The position numbers were made by a program, and so were the translations under genes. A stretch of 64,000 nucleotides of DNA from positions 248,001 to 312,000 of the forward strand of contig NW_025954971.1 in the NCBI RefSeq assembly GCF_022376445.1, given 5' to 3'. The notes below the pieces were generated by a model. It did not search any database and had not been told where the DNA came from. It saw only the letters and a program-made list of their open reading frames with translations. Each line of letters begins with the position of its first letter. The stretch's first letter is position 1. Below are positions 1 to 11,312 of this stretch, one piece after another. This DNA is from Fomitopsis serialis (taxonomy: Eukaryota; Basidiomycota; Agaricomycetes; Polyporales; Fomitopsidaceae).

Positions 1-1377
1 TATATTCCTATATGGGAGCAATACATCAGAGAGTTCATCCTCTCGTCAGTTGAGGACGGGATCTCGTATGTAGAGGCTCGTATAAACTTCCTTGCCAAGT
101 GAGCAACACACCATCGGATAGGATTGACGCATTCCCCATTCACATTGTGATTGCTTCAGATACATGACGGGTCGGGATGGACTAGAAAACGTGCCGCATA
201 GGGAGTGGCTCCTTAGTATTGACCGGGTGATCAACGAGGTCAAGGCCGAACTGGCAAAGCAAGGTCGGCAGGATGAATTCGTTGGCCTAAAGGTAATTCA
301 CATAGTGTATGGTCCTACCTCGGTGCCTCACGCCCAGTATTAGATCATCTATACGACAATCCGGTTCATCTCCCCGGAAGAGTTGGAATGGTACACAGAA
401 GACGCACTGGCGCTGAAACAAGAGTTCCCACACTTGATCGCAGGTACGTGCTGTTGGAATCGCTTGATCGAACTCACCACTCACACGGGACTCACTATTG
501 CAGGTTTCGATCTTGTCGGACACGAGGACACGCTAAAGCCCCTCATTGACTACATCGAACCTCTGACGAAGCTCATGCGCCGTCGGGAAGAGCTAGGTGT
601 CGATTTGCCCTTCATCTTTCATGCCGGCGAGACCCTTGGAGACGGGAATGCACCAGACATGAATCTGTATGATGCAATCCTGCTTGGAACGAAGCGCATT
701 GGACATGGGTAGGTCTCGTCTTCTCCTCATCTGAATGGAACAATCATGGAAATCCGCGATCTACTACAGGTATTCTCTTGTCAAGCACCCCAAACTCATG
801 GAGATATGCCGCGAGAAAGGCATCGCCGTTGAAGTCTGTCCTATCTCGTATGTGGTTCGGTGACCCTTACTACTTGCCTTCCTAACCTGATGCATCTCGG
901 CTGTTAGAAACGAGATTCTGGTACGAGCCTGCATTCGAGCATAGAAGGCCTCATCGTGAGATGTCCGTAACAGCGCCTGACATCGTCGATGCCAGCACAT
1001 CCGCTCCCAATCCTGGTGAACCATGGAATTCACGTCTCGCTCTGTTCGGACGATCCCGCCGTATTCGGAAACATGGGCTTGACCTTCGACTTCTATCAAG
1101 TGCGCTGCGTCGACGTAGTATTTCGAATGCAGTTCGCTAATCGAAGCCACTTAGGTCCTCATGGCTAGCGAGGTGACTGGGCTGCTGACACTCGGCGAGT
1201 TTGCACGAGACAGTATTAAGGTAATATTTGCGGATCCCTCGTTGTCTGGAATCTAACTCGCCTCGTGCATTCCAGTATTCTACGTTGGAAGACGACGAGA
1301 AGGCACATGCGCTCGGTCTCTGGGAAAAGCGGTGGCTCGACTTCCTCGAGTGGGTCGGGCACACAGGTGGCAATTGA
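1..1377 (+). CDS. Adenosine deaminase-related growth factor (ADA2/ADGF-like), 3' part
   Basis: The gene is cut by the left window edge, so its N-terminus is missing. Joining exons (about 1-98, 160-292, 344-443, 504-708, then several short ones) gives a continuous reading to the stop at 1375-1377. Visible motifs are GFDLVGHED, the metal/substrate motif FHAGET, KRIGHG, and NHGIHVSLCSDDPAVFG, which carries the SDDP signature. These define the metal-dependent adenosine deaminase superfamily, and the order and spacing match the ADGF/CECR1 branch. That branch is usually secreted and converts adenosine to inosine plus ammonia. Secretion cannot be checked because the 5' end is absent. The C-terminus ends in a helix-rich stretch (KRWLDFLEWVGHTGGN). 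No frame lesion was needed to connect the exons. Family assignment is confident; the physiological role is inference. Confidence 0.9.
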
Positions 1378-1866
1378 GTCGTGTTCGTCTTCAATCAGAG
1401 AACAGTACGACATCATTACATGTGTCGATCTGATGCGGATTCAACAGCCGCCCACTCTGCATTTGGTGGCCAGTGACCTAGCCTATTTTCCACTACTACT
1501 TTACACTGAAAGCGCGAGATTCAATCGCGATGACGAGAGCGGGGAGTACAAGGTGACTGACTGTACATGACAAGGTCTACTGGGTAAGGCAACTCTTACT
1601 GCCAACAAAAAATGAACAATATATGATAGAAGAGGTGCGTCACGACATAAGGAGGTCGGGGTGTTGATTAACTCTGTCAGGTTGGCACCGCAGCGTCTGA
1701 GTGTCGTACCACTTGCCGTCAGACTCCTCCATGAGGTCCTTGAATCGTCATTCCTGACTCTGCCAAGACTAAGTTGCTATCCGTGATAGTAGCGACCAAA
1801 CTCATTCAAAAGCACGATGCTATGATATCGGTGCTATGCTTGCTCATCTTACGGTTGACCTCTAGC
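1378..1866. other. Intergenic, nothing recognised
   Basis: About 490 bases between the deaminase-like gene and the first zinc-finger/RING gene. Only short open frames occur, with no recognisable domain, RNA gene or long repeat. It should hold the terminator of the first gene and the promoter of the second. Confidence 0.5.
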
Positions 1867-4044
1867 ATGTCCGCCACTACCTGCGCCAGCGGTGACTCGG
1901 TACGTGCGGACTATTGGCTCGATTGTACGCTGTATATTGAGTTGCTTCCTTCGGCCTAGGACAAACGCAAGGTCGACTCACTGGCATTATCTGGTTATGT
2001 CTGCTCCATGTGTGGCTTCTACATGGACATATATCAGCATCAAGCTCATAGTCGTGTTATAGGTGTGCCGAACGTTTCAGCGATGCGCGTATCTTTGCGT
2101 CTGTGCGTTGCCCAAAAACCATTCTTCTGTTCACCGGTCTCAACCTGAGCGCCATAGCATGTCATCGCCGCGCACTCCAAGCAAACTTGCGTGTTCTGTA
2201 GTGAAGGATACTTCCAGCACGAGTACCAGCAACATTTGATGGATTCCACGCTGCACCCCAAGTGTTCTCAGTGTAGGGTTGGGTTTGAGGATCCTGAACG
2301 ATTTGACCAGGTCAGTGGATATCTTTTTCGGTGAACTCTCAGATCATATCTCCGTCGCCAGCATCTCTGGTCGTGCCATCCGGAAGGAGGATGCAAGATA
2401 TGCAAGGTACACTGTCGTACTGCCACCAACCTCCAGCAGCACTATGTCGACTCGCCTTTCCATCCCGTCTGCAACCATTGTGGCTCTGGCTTCGTTGACA
2501 GCCAGGTGTTATCTCAGGTCCGTGACCCTATTGCACTCACAGATCGAAGGATGAGGGTCTGAGACCAACATTGCAGCACGTAGATCACGTTCATCTCTAC
2601 GATCAAGCGTCGTATTTCCAGCGAGGCAGGCCTGTCCTCCTCAAGGTCAGTGGTATGCGACCAGCCTGTATCAATCTAGCCTGACGTATCAATTTGCAGG
2701 ACGACGGTCCTCGCAGTGGCCATATTGACACTCCTTCGGCAGTCGGCTCACTTTCACCTCAGACAACCCACTCGGCGCACTCCTGGGTGCTGGCTGAGTC
2801 GCGATCTGAGTCTATCAACACAAGCGTCTCACCGGCGTTGATGGTCCCGCCGAGTGGACGTGAACTCAACTCACCGGAACAGTTGTCCGCGTTTTCATCC
2901 TATTCCGTCAGATCTGCTCCGTCACCACCTCCGCGGGGCAGCACTTTGACCCCAATAACGGAGGCATCTTCAATCGCCTCGAGGCCGTGCACTCCATCTC
3001 CGTACGAGCTGTCTAACCACGCACCATGGCCCGCAGCTCCGACAGTCGCTCAATCAGGACAACCGTCGACGCCGGCAAGCTCTCTGCGATGTTCTGAATC
3101 CCCTTTTTCAATGTCACCTATTCTCAGGGCGACATCTCCGTCAGGGCCCCTTCAGTGCGGAGCACTTGCAGCAGCTCCTGCACTGCTTCCATCTAATTCG
3201 GGCGCATCGCCACTGTCTTCGTCTTCTATGAAGTCCGCAGATTCATTGACGAGCGGACCTCCGCCTCGGACCCCCGTACGTACATCTGTGTATTTTAAAG
3301 ACGATGCTGAGCATCGCTCACAGACCAGTTGGATAATGCCTGCATCTATGCCGGTAGATGAACAAGAGAAGCCCGATATACATAGCAGGTCCGGGAGAAC
3401 GACGTCGTCAATGTATTCCCAGCAAGAAGGTGTGCGTACCGTTAGGTAAGTGCTTCACATATCTGTCGTGTGATGTGTGTCGCTCATGAGTGATGTAAAT
3501 TCTTGAGGTCTCCGAGAATAGGTACAGACACGGAGACGGTCAGTAGCATCTCGGAATCGCTTCCATCGTCAGCAAGCGTCCATTCTCTTGCTCCTTCGTA
3601 CATTCTTGAAGGTGGCAACGAAGCGCCCCTCGCCGGCGTGGCACGACCCACTCTCGCACCCAGTGACATAACGCAGCGCGTATACGATCAACCCACCGAA
3701 CCGCCCTCGCATGTCCGACACTCGGGTCCTTCGCAGCACCTCGAGTCGCCCTTCTCGAGCCGGCCCGGGGGACATGACCGAGAGGTTCCTACCTCCTCCT
3801 TGCCACCGATCGCTCCACAGAAACTAGGGTCACTGCATTGCAGATTATGCATGCAGGATCCTTGTGACAAGCCGACTGCGACGTTGTGCGGACACATCTT
3901 CTGTATGAAGTGCGTTCCTTGTACCAGATCGTGTCAGGCGTTCTCTGACGTTGACACACGTCCAGGTGCATCAGTCAAACAATCGTGCAAGATTCTCAAT
4001 GCCCTGTTTGCAAGAGGGCGATATTGATTCCTCTCGACGTTTAG
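1867..4044 (+). CDS. Protein with repeated CxxC-H-HPxCxxC zinc modules and C-terminal RING finger
   Basis: Not a named family I can place. The spliced reading shows cysteine/histidine modules near the start, a long Ser/Pro-rich linker (about 2700-3800), and a C-terminal RING. Two modules are clear, at 2188-2274 and 2392-2481. Both fit C-x2-C-x(11-12)-H-x6-H-P-x-C-x2-C followed by GF. A third, degenerate unit (CSMCGFYMDIYQH, then CYRCAERF) lies at about 2000-2090; joining its halves needs a one-base frame change. The RING reads CRLCMQDPCDKPTATLCGHIFC, interrupted by an intron just after CGHIFCMK, then CPVCK and the stop. RING proteins are commonly E3 ubiquitin ligases; that role is inferred, not shown. 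The start (MSATTCASG at 1867) is the most plausible ATG but uncertain. It is paralogous to the minus-strand gene at 15187-17450. Confidence 0.65.
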
Positions 4045-6516
4045 CCCGCCCTGCCGAGCGTGTGGGAAGTACCAGCCGGTACCAAACCAACAAGCTCGGA
4101 TTGGCAACAGAACTTCTTGTCCTGTCCCTGTCACTCGGGCTCTGTTCAGATGTGTAAACACCGAAGCTAATTTGTATGATGTGTCTGTCTCGTCGCCGTT
4201 GAATCCGCTAGATGGTTCCGCAGGAGTCCCACAGTCTGCGATTGCCTCCCTTTGCCTCCCGGTTTGCCCCATCCCGCTATCTTATCTTATCTGATACTGC
4301 CCTGACAAAGATCGTTCAGGCCGAAGGGTTTCAATTTCAAGCGTCCGCTTTACTTAGCTTCGGTTGCCTGGTCATGCACATGAGTGTCGTTCTTGGTGAA
4401 TGACGATCCGACGTCTGGATTGTCCCGGGCCAACCAAAGGGGGTGCGTTTCTGGTACAGCTGCTAACCTGTGATGCGGCTCTTTCCGAATATCACATTAA
4501 TCGACGACGGGGCGCGCCGCAGTAGCCAGGTACGTGGTTTGGGTAAAGTGGAAACGAGGCGATGCTACTCGATGCGATAAACACATGTGAGTTGCAATGC
4601 ATCACCTAGCTCGTGTAGTCCAATCCTTACCTCTGTGGGCAGATCTCTATTGACGAATGAAAATGTTCGACAAGCTTTATGCAGAGCTGCAGAACTATTT
4701 GACTTGCGCACTCTGCGAACTCTGTGCTGCGCCACTAACACCGATTTTGTAGCGTCACAATCTTCATTGGTCTGGCCATTTCGCAGGAGGAGACGTTCTC
4801 ACTTGACAGCGCTCCTCCGGCTACAGAGCATACTGTAAGCAGGCAGCAATTCAAGCGGCATTCGGCATCTCGAATCCTGTATGCCCGAACTTCTGTGTAT
4901 GAAACAGACGGAATTGGGATCCGGACTTCAGTATAGCGTTCAGGAAGGCGCGTGTGTTCTCTTCTGATACCATCGGCACTGACGTCTGTCGATTAGGCCT
5001 ATGCGCACACCAGCAATCGACATTCCGTATGTCGCGCGGGCAGGCCAGACGCCGAGAGGCTCGCCACATGTTTTGTGATCATGAGATGTCGAGCGCTCGG
5101 CACCAGCGTGCATTCAGTTGAAGGTAGCATATCAATGGTAGCGACCGACCACCAGACGGGACGAAGGCAAGCGAGCTTATCCTCAATCACGGACATGCAT
5201 TCACACGTCTGCGCTGGATCACTGTGCGTTCTCGATTCTCTGTCCGTCTCCTTTACGACGACATGTGGGCCAAGCCCATGTTTTCGAGCTCAGCCTCCCG
5301 GGGCTGATTGCACTGTACGGGAGGATGCTCCCAGACCCAACGTTCTGGGCTGACGGTTCACGGACGGCATGGACGTCGTGGGACACGGCGACATCGAGGT
5401 TCGCCGAAGGATGCAGTACACAGTGCAAATTCAAGTGCGAACTTTCATCCCGAAAGCGCATACTGGACGGCTTCAAAACTTATTGGTCCCGTTTTTTGAG
5501 ACGCGTGATGGAGATAGCAGGGACGTTACGGCACTGGCACAGCGCTGTCTACTAGTGGCACTCAAACGTCAATGTGGGATGGACTGGGCACATCGTGGTA
5601 TGTCCACTCACAGTCATTCAATTTGCCAGTCAATTTGGGGTCCCTAACGGTACTGTATACTGAGGTACGATCATCATGCATGCTTGTATTAAGTCTCGAT
5701 TATCTGACACTCTGATGTTGACTAGCAATCTCCGGCGAGAATCGCGCAGACAAGGGTTGACGGTGACCTACCTTCGCGTGACGTTGGGTTCAATGACCGC
5801 CTGCTCAGCACGGTGCCCTCATGGCCGTTGTTGCCGTCACTCTCAGAAGGAGGGTTCATTCAACGTCGTTCGACTGCGCACGGCAGCGAACATGATGTAT
5901 CTCAATGTCCCGACAGCATAGATGTTGCCTGGATCCCGAAGCTCCAATGAGAGCTGACTTTGGGACATACTAGGCTCAGTATTATTGAACCCTACCGCAG
6001 CGTATGCCGACATGACCGTGCTGCTGAACCTGATATTCTGGGGTGAGAGACACAACATAATACGTGACAAGGTCGACCGGCGCATTAATATTGGCTCGTA
6101 CGAGCAGCTTGCCTGAGGGATATTCAGGGAATATAAATAGGTCGTCATCGAAGCGCGTCTTCCCACGGCACGACGCACGACACCTGCCTGTTCAGGCAGA
6201 GCACCTCCCGAATCCGTCCAGGTCGCTGCGCGATCGCAGCTGTCTTTCGTGCGTCATCCAATCTCGTTCGTCACGATCCCAATCTACTTTTCATGATGAG
6301 CTGGTACTTACATAAGCTGAGAGGTGAGTTTCATCCATGTACATCCCGCTTCATGGTGCGTACGACACGCTGTTACCGCCGCAGTTTTGTTATCGTACAG
6401 ACATCAACAAGCCAGAGTGCAAGAGTAGTAGCTACAGGATCGACACAATAAGACGATAGACGCATCATGATAAGTTTTCGTACGAATGCGTTCTAAGTCG
6501 CAAGTCACAACGCAGT
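4045..6516. other. 2.5-kb gene-poor stretch
   Basis: No domain could be recognised on either strand. Several overlapping open frames of about 80-110 codons lie at 5.2-5.6 kb (plus) and 5.84-6.18 kb (minus). None shows splice-supported continuity or a known motif. It may be decayed coding or transposon sequence, but nothing visible proves that. Confidence 0.45.
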
Positions 6517-7986
6517 CTACTGGACAAGCTCTTCTGCGACTGGCGCGTCCACGCGTCCGCCTTCTTTCTCGGTGATCTGCGCCTGCTCCTGTGCGTCGAG
6601 CATCTCCTGGCGCTCCCTCCTCCTTACTCCAGCCTGGCTCTCCTTCCCAAGCAGCTTCGTGCGGCCCTCCTTGAACTTCAGGTACACAAGCACCACCATG
6701 ACCGCCACCCAGTAGAACACGTAGCTCAGCACGCTTCCGAGCGTAGCCGAGTTCGTCCAGCCGAAGATGGCGGCGAAGATCGACCACCCGCTGTTGTCGA
6801 AGTTGTTCTCGGGGTTGCAGCAGTCCAGGTGCCAGACGGAGCCGCGCACGTCGTACGAGCCCGGCCCGTCGCCCCCCGTGTCGTCGACGTCGGCGCCGAC
6901 GATGACCGCGAAGGCGTGCGCTTGGAAGTACCAGATGGCCTTGGAGAGCAGGCCGGCACCGATGAGCAGGATGAAGTTGGTCATCACAACCATGAAGATC
7001 GTAAGTGCTGCGCAGATGTTAGGATACAAAGACATTGACGAAGACTAGGAAGTGCGCACTTGTCCGAGAGGCAAAGGCATAGATCAGGTAACCAACGACG
7101 AAACCGCAGATCAAGCCAACGATGGCAGCGATCGGGATGGAGGTGGCTTGCTGCCCGAGAGAGACGCCGCCGACGAAGATAACCGCTTCCATACCTGGTG
7201 CGGTATGCCGAATCCATCGTCAGCTGTGCCTTCACCAGGTAGCACTGCTGACTTACCCTCTCGGAGGACGGTAATCAGCGGGAGGAAAAAGAGCACCCAT
7301 TTTCCGGCCCTGGTGTTGCGGTCAACCTCTGCAAATACCCCATCAGCGTGCGTTCGAGGAAGGTGTGGAGAAGGTAAGGGAACACACCCTCTCCGGAGAA
7401 AGCGCGCTGAAGCTTGATGCGCCATTTCGCCTTGGCACGGTCCATTTTGAGCATCGTGACACCCATGACGAAGATGATAAGCGACGCAATGAGGGAGAAG
7501 ATGCCTGTATGCACGCGATGAATGAGACGAGTCTTGGCAGATAACAGGTGAGCAGCGCGAACGCATACCTTCCCAAAGGTTCTCAGTGTTCGCCCACAGG
7601 TCCGCTGCCTGCGTGAACCATACGGCAATGAAAGCCGCACCGACACCGGCTGCAATGAGGAGACCAAGGCCAGCACCGAGGAAGATCTGGAAGCGCATCT
7701 TGCGCAGGAGACGCTTCGTGACGACGTCATCCTGCACGTCGCTGGTCAATTCGGGAGTCGAAGACGCGTCTGAGGACGCGGAGGGGTCCTTGTCCAGCGG
7801 CTTCTCTGTGGCGGGGGTCTCGGGGTCTCCCCTCTCTTGGGCGTCCTTCAGCCGTGCAAGGCGCTCTGGGTCCTCGTAGATGATCTGCTCGACGAGACCG
7901 AGGAGGACTGAGACGATGATGGCGGCCTCCAGGGTCTCGCGGAAGACGATGAAGAAGATCGTGACGGAGAAGAGGTCGCGGGCCAT
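6517..7986 (-). CDS. ftr1: High-affinity iron permease Ftr1
   Basis: Plasma-membrane Fe(III) permease of the reductive iron-uptake system. It passes iron oxidised by the multicopper oxidase Fet3 into the cell. The ATG is at 7986. Exon 1 (7569-7986) encodes VFRETLEAAIIVSVLLGLVEQ, carrying the first R-E-x-x-E iron-binding motif (RETLE). After three more introns the second motif appears as REGMEAVIFVGGVSLGQQ, the place of the classical REGLE. A following intron has a CTAAC branch site, and the last exon is 6517-7007. Several hydrophobic segments are evident, including FQIFLGAGLGLLIAAGVGAA and FVVGYLIYAFAS. A Ser/Asp/Glu/Pro-rich hydrophilic loop sits between the first segments, and the tail is charged and cytoplasmic-like. 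The gene is divergent from fet3 with a shared 934-bp promoter carrying GATA palindromes, so co-regulation by iron is likely. All exons join without frame breaks. Confidence 0.96.
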
Positions 7987-8226
7987 GGTTGCTACACTTC
8001 GACTTGCGGATGCTGGACGGGCAAGCGGAGGGTGCAGACGCGACGGGGACGCGCACAGACGAACCGGGTCACTGAAGGAGTGCGAGACATTTCGGCGGGC
8101 AATATATGTAGGAGCGAGATCGGAGGACGGACTGGTGCTGGTCTCTGATCATTCTTCCGTTATTATTAGGCGCTTGCCCTGATCAGGTCTGACACAGATT
8201 GGCTCGCGAGCTGTGGCGCCATGATC

Positions 8227-8237
8227 TTATCAGATAA
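8227..8237. promoter_or_regulatory. GATA palindrome 1 (TTATCAGATAA)
   Basis: Palindromic iron-type GATA site, 241 bp upstream of the ftr1 ATG. It contains the ATCAGATAA core known for fungal iron-responsive GATA repressors. Identical in sequence to site 3. Confidence 0.8.
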
Positions 8238-8644
8238 CGCGCCGCTACCCTCACAGTCTTCTTGGCCGGTTTTATATTTACCAGCCCGCGTCGCGAGTGC
8301 GTCGCCGTCGGGGCAATCGGGCGAAGCTCTGGAGTCCGTGGCCCTTCCAACGAAACGAAGATGGGGGGATTCATGGGCTGCGATGAAGCCGTGACGTCCA
8401 AGGTGTGTCGTCTCCGCCACCGTCTCCTCCTGATGCAATTGAGTTTGGGGATCCACCGTAGACGAGCCTATGTGCAGCCGTCAATTACCAGCGCATTCAA
8501 ATGAAACTGTCCAAGAATCGTCTCGAGCGCAAGACCTCGCCGACGCTAGAACTCAGGGAGCCTCAGGGCAGTTCGGGTTCGATCCGACTACGCCGGAAGC
8601 GGTAGCGCGGACACGATGATCTGGATGGGGATTTGGGGGTGTGA

Positions 8645-8655
8645 TTATCTGATAA
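8645..8655. promoter_or_regulatory. GATA palindrome 2 (TTATCTGATAA)
   Basis: Palindromic iron-type GATA site with central T, 266 bp upstream of the fet3 ATG. Its core is ATCTGATAA. Confidence 0.8.
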
Positions 8656-8738
8656 CCCCCTCCGGATGAAGCCTTGGCGCGGCACCAGGCTCACGGGCGC
8701 CAAGATGAGGGCTGCCGATGATGCCAGGGCATCGCGTC

Positions 8739-8749
8739 TTATCAGATAA
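8739..8749. promoter_or_regulatory. GATA palindrome 3 (TTATCAGATAA)
   Basis: Palindromic iron-type GATA site, 172 bp upstream of the fet3 ATG and 84 bp after the end of site 2. An AT-rich stretch (AAATTTATG) follows directly. Confidence 0.8.
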
Positions 8750-8920
8750 AATTTATGTACGTCGTTAGCTCACTGCACCGTGACAGGAACTTGGTGCTCC
8801 CGCTCACGATCGCAGAAGCCGCCAGGTCAGATCATCCGAGCGGTTCGACGCGCGCACGTAAAAGGCGTGAGCCACTTCCGCGAAGTTGTCCCGGTCCCCC
8901 CATCCGTACGACCGTCCACG

Positions 8921-11312
8921 ATGCGGTCCGTTGCGTGCACCCTCCTGGCCTTGCTCTCCGCCGCGTCCCCGGCCCTCGCGGGTGTCAAGGAACTCTGGTG
9001 GAACGTTACCTTTGTCGACGACGTCAACCCCGACGGCCTCTTCCCGAGAACGGCTGTCGGTGTCAACGGTACATGGCCGTGAGTTGCGTGGCTTGCGCTT
9101 TCAGGTAGTCGAAGGAAAGGCACTCACATTGTTCTGTCAGACCGCCGCCGATTGTGATCAATTCGACCGACTCGCTCGTGCTGCACGCGACCAATTCGCT
9201 CCATGAAGCGCTGACCATTCACCACCATGGCATGTTCTTCAACTCCACGTCCTGGATGGACGGCGCCATGGGTGTCTCCTCCTGGTAAGTACAATTCCCT
9301 ACGTACTACGTACCTCACAATTCATTGCTGATATGCATGCCTTGCAGTGGTATCCCACCCGGCGAGAGCTTCACCTATGTCGTACCGATCAATTCCTCCG
9401 GTCAGTATGGTACCTTCTGGGCGCATGCGCACTCCAATGTACGTCCACCCGCGTCAATCACCATTCGCATGCACTCATGATCCTCGTAGGGACAATACGT
9501 CGACGGTCTGCGTACACCGCTCATTATTCAGCCGGAGAAGCAGACATACACGTATGATGAGGAGTACACTATCAGTCTCGGCGATTGGTACCACGACTCG
9601 CACGCGGTGTTGATCGAGCAGTTCATCAACATTGCGAACCCGGGTGGTGCTGAGCCCGTCCCTAGTGAGTGTATGTCCTTTCCGCGGTCAGAACGCCCCA
9701 AGCTGATGCCTCGTGTGCAGAGGCTCCGTTGATGTACTTCTCGCAAGGGGAGCAGTACCTCCCTCCAAAGGAAGGTTCGAGCCCGAGTGGGTCTACTTCG
9801 GGGACAGGCTTCAACGAGAACGCTACTATGACATTCGAGCCCGGCAAGACCTACCGCCTCCGGATCGCAAATACTGGTGCTTTCGGCGGCTTCTACTTCT
9901 GGATTGACGGCCACGATATGCAGATCATCGAGGCCGACGGTGTCGAGACTGAGCCATACTCGATCTCGCAGCTTAACATCGGTGTTGCCCAACGGTACTC
10001 CGTGCTCATCACCGCGAAGAACGACACGTCTGCGAACTATGCGATACATGCTGCCTTCGACACATCCATGTTCGACACCGTCCCGGATGACCTCAACCCG
10101 AGTATGTGACTTATCTTACAAGCGCACTCGTAGCTTACTGTGATCGCAGACGCGACTTCTTACATCATCTACGACACCTCTGCACCAACGACGGACCTCA
10201 GTGTCGACGATTTTCTGTCCACGCCCGACATTGACCTCGTTCCGCTCCAGGTGGTACGTAACACGGCATAGGCTCCCTAGGGCCGTCCCCTGACGTTGCG
10301 TTCCATTAGGTGGCCATGCAACCGGCGACGTCCACACTCGAGGTGACCTTCGAGTTCGACACGATGAACGACGGCACAAATCACGCTGTATTCTCGGGCG
10401 CGTTCAACGACGCATCCTTCGACCCCGTGACATACAACTCTCCGCTGACGCCGGCGGTCATGTCCGCGCTCACGCTCGGCGACAACGCGACCACCAGTGC
10501 TGCGTACGGCCCGCTCAGCTTTGTTCTTGGTCATCTAGAGGTTCTCGACATCGTTCTCCGCAACGCCGACACGGGCAAGCACCCCTTGTGAGGAATACTT
10601 TGTGGCTCTTGACAATCGCGGTGTCTGACTAGCGCTCGTAGCCACTTGCATGGACACCAAGTGCAAATCATCAACTTTGCTGAGGACTACACGAGCGACG
10701 ACCCGTCACTCAATCCTCCAATTAACGAGAGCCAGCCAAACCCGATGCGCCGCGACACCATCCTCGCCCCACCCGGGGGAGCTTACACGTTCCGCGTCGT
10801 GATGAACAACCCTGGCGTCTGGTTTTTCCACTGTGCGTCCTCACTGTGCTGTCTCGCCGTCTATGGATCGCTGATGCGCGCTCCTCACAGGTCACATCGA
10901 GTGGCACCTGGAGAGCGGCCTGGCGATTCAGCTCATCGAGGCGCCGCTGCAGATGCAGGAGCGCAACACGATGCCGTCCGTGTTGAACGACCAGTGTGCG
11001 GCGCTCGGGCTGCCCTACACCGGGAACGCCGCCGGATTCGCGTCGACGACGGACCTGGACGGCCTGCCCGCGGGTCCGTGGGTGCAGAACAACGGCTGGC
11101 ACGCGAAGGGCATCGGCGCGATGGCGGGCTGCGTGCTCTCGGCGGTGCTGGGCATGGCGACGGTGGTGTGGTACGCGCTCGGCGGGCACATCTCAGAGGC
11201 GGAGATCGAGTACGAGGAGCGCCTCAGGCTCGAGGCGAAGGCGGAGCGCGGGCGGTTCTTTGGCCTAGCGAAGAAGGTCAAGGGCCTGCGCGTGCGGCCG
11301 CGGTCGGATTGA
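8921..11312 (+). CDS. fet3: Iron transport multicopper ferroxidase Fet3
   Basis: Cell-surface ferroxidase that oxidises Fe(II) to Fe(III) using O2 and delivers it to the partner Ftr1. The start at 8921 opens a signal peptide (MRSVACTLLALLSAASPALA). All four copper-ligand clusters are present: IHHHGM, FWAHAHSN, HPFHLHGHQ (assembled across an intron) and FFHCHIEWHLESGL (also across an intron). The region ANPGGAEPVPK matches the Fet3-specific segment. Near the C-terminus there is one membrane span (GAMAGCVLSAVLGMATVVW) followed by a basic cytoplasmic tail. This single anchor separates Fet3 from secreted laccases. At least seven short GT-AG introns were placed, all leaving the frame intact. Several NxS/T sequons suggest glycosylation. 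Paired with ftr1 head to head. Confidence 0.97.

Larger units (their letters stand above)
7987..8920. promoter_or_regulatory. Bidirectional ftr1/fet3 promoter
   Basis: This 934-bp region separates the divergent starts of ftr1 (7986, minus) and fet3 (8921, plus). It carries three perfect 11-bp palindromes of the form TTATC(A/T)GATAA, each listed separately. Fungal GATA repressors of iron uptake (Urbs1, SRE, Fep1) recognise ATC(A/T)GATAA, so iron-repressed transcription of both genes from here is strongly suggested. No gene is seen inside it. Confidence 0.85.

Noticed and set aside
5219..5647. Three overlapping plus-strand frames of about 90 codons
   Set aside because: No recognisable motif, and different phases compete. 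Joining them gave no protein-family signal.
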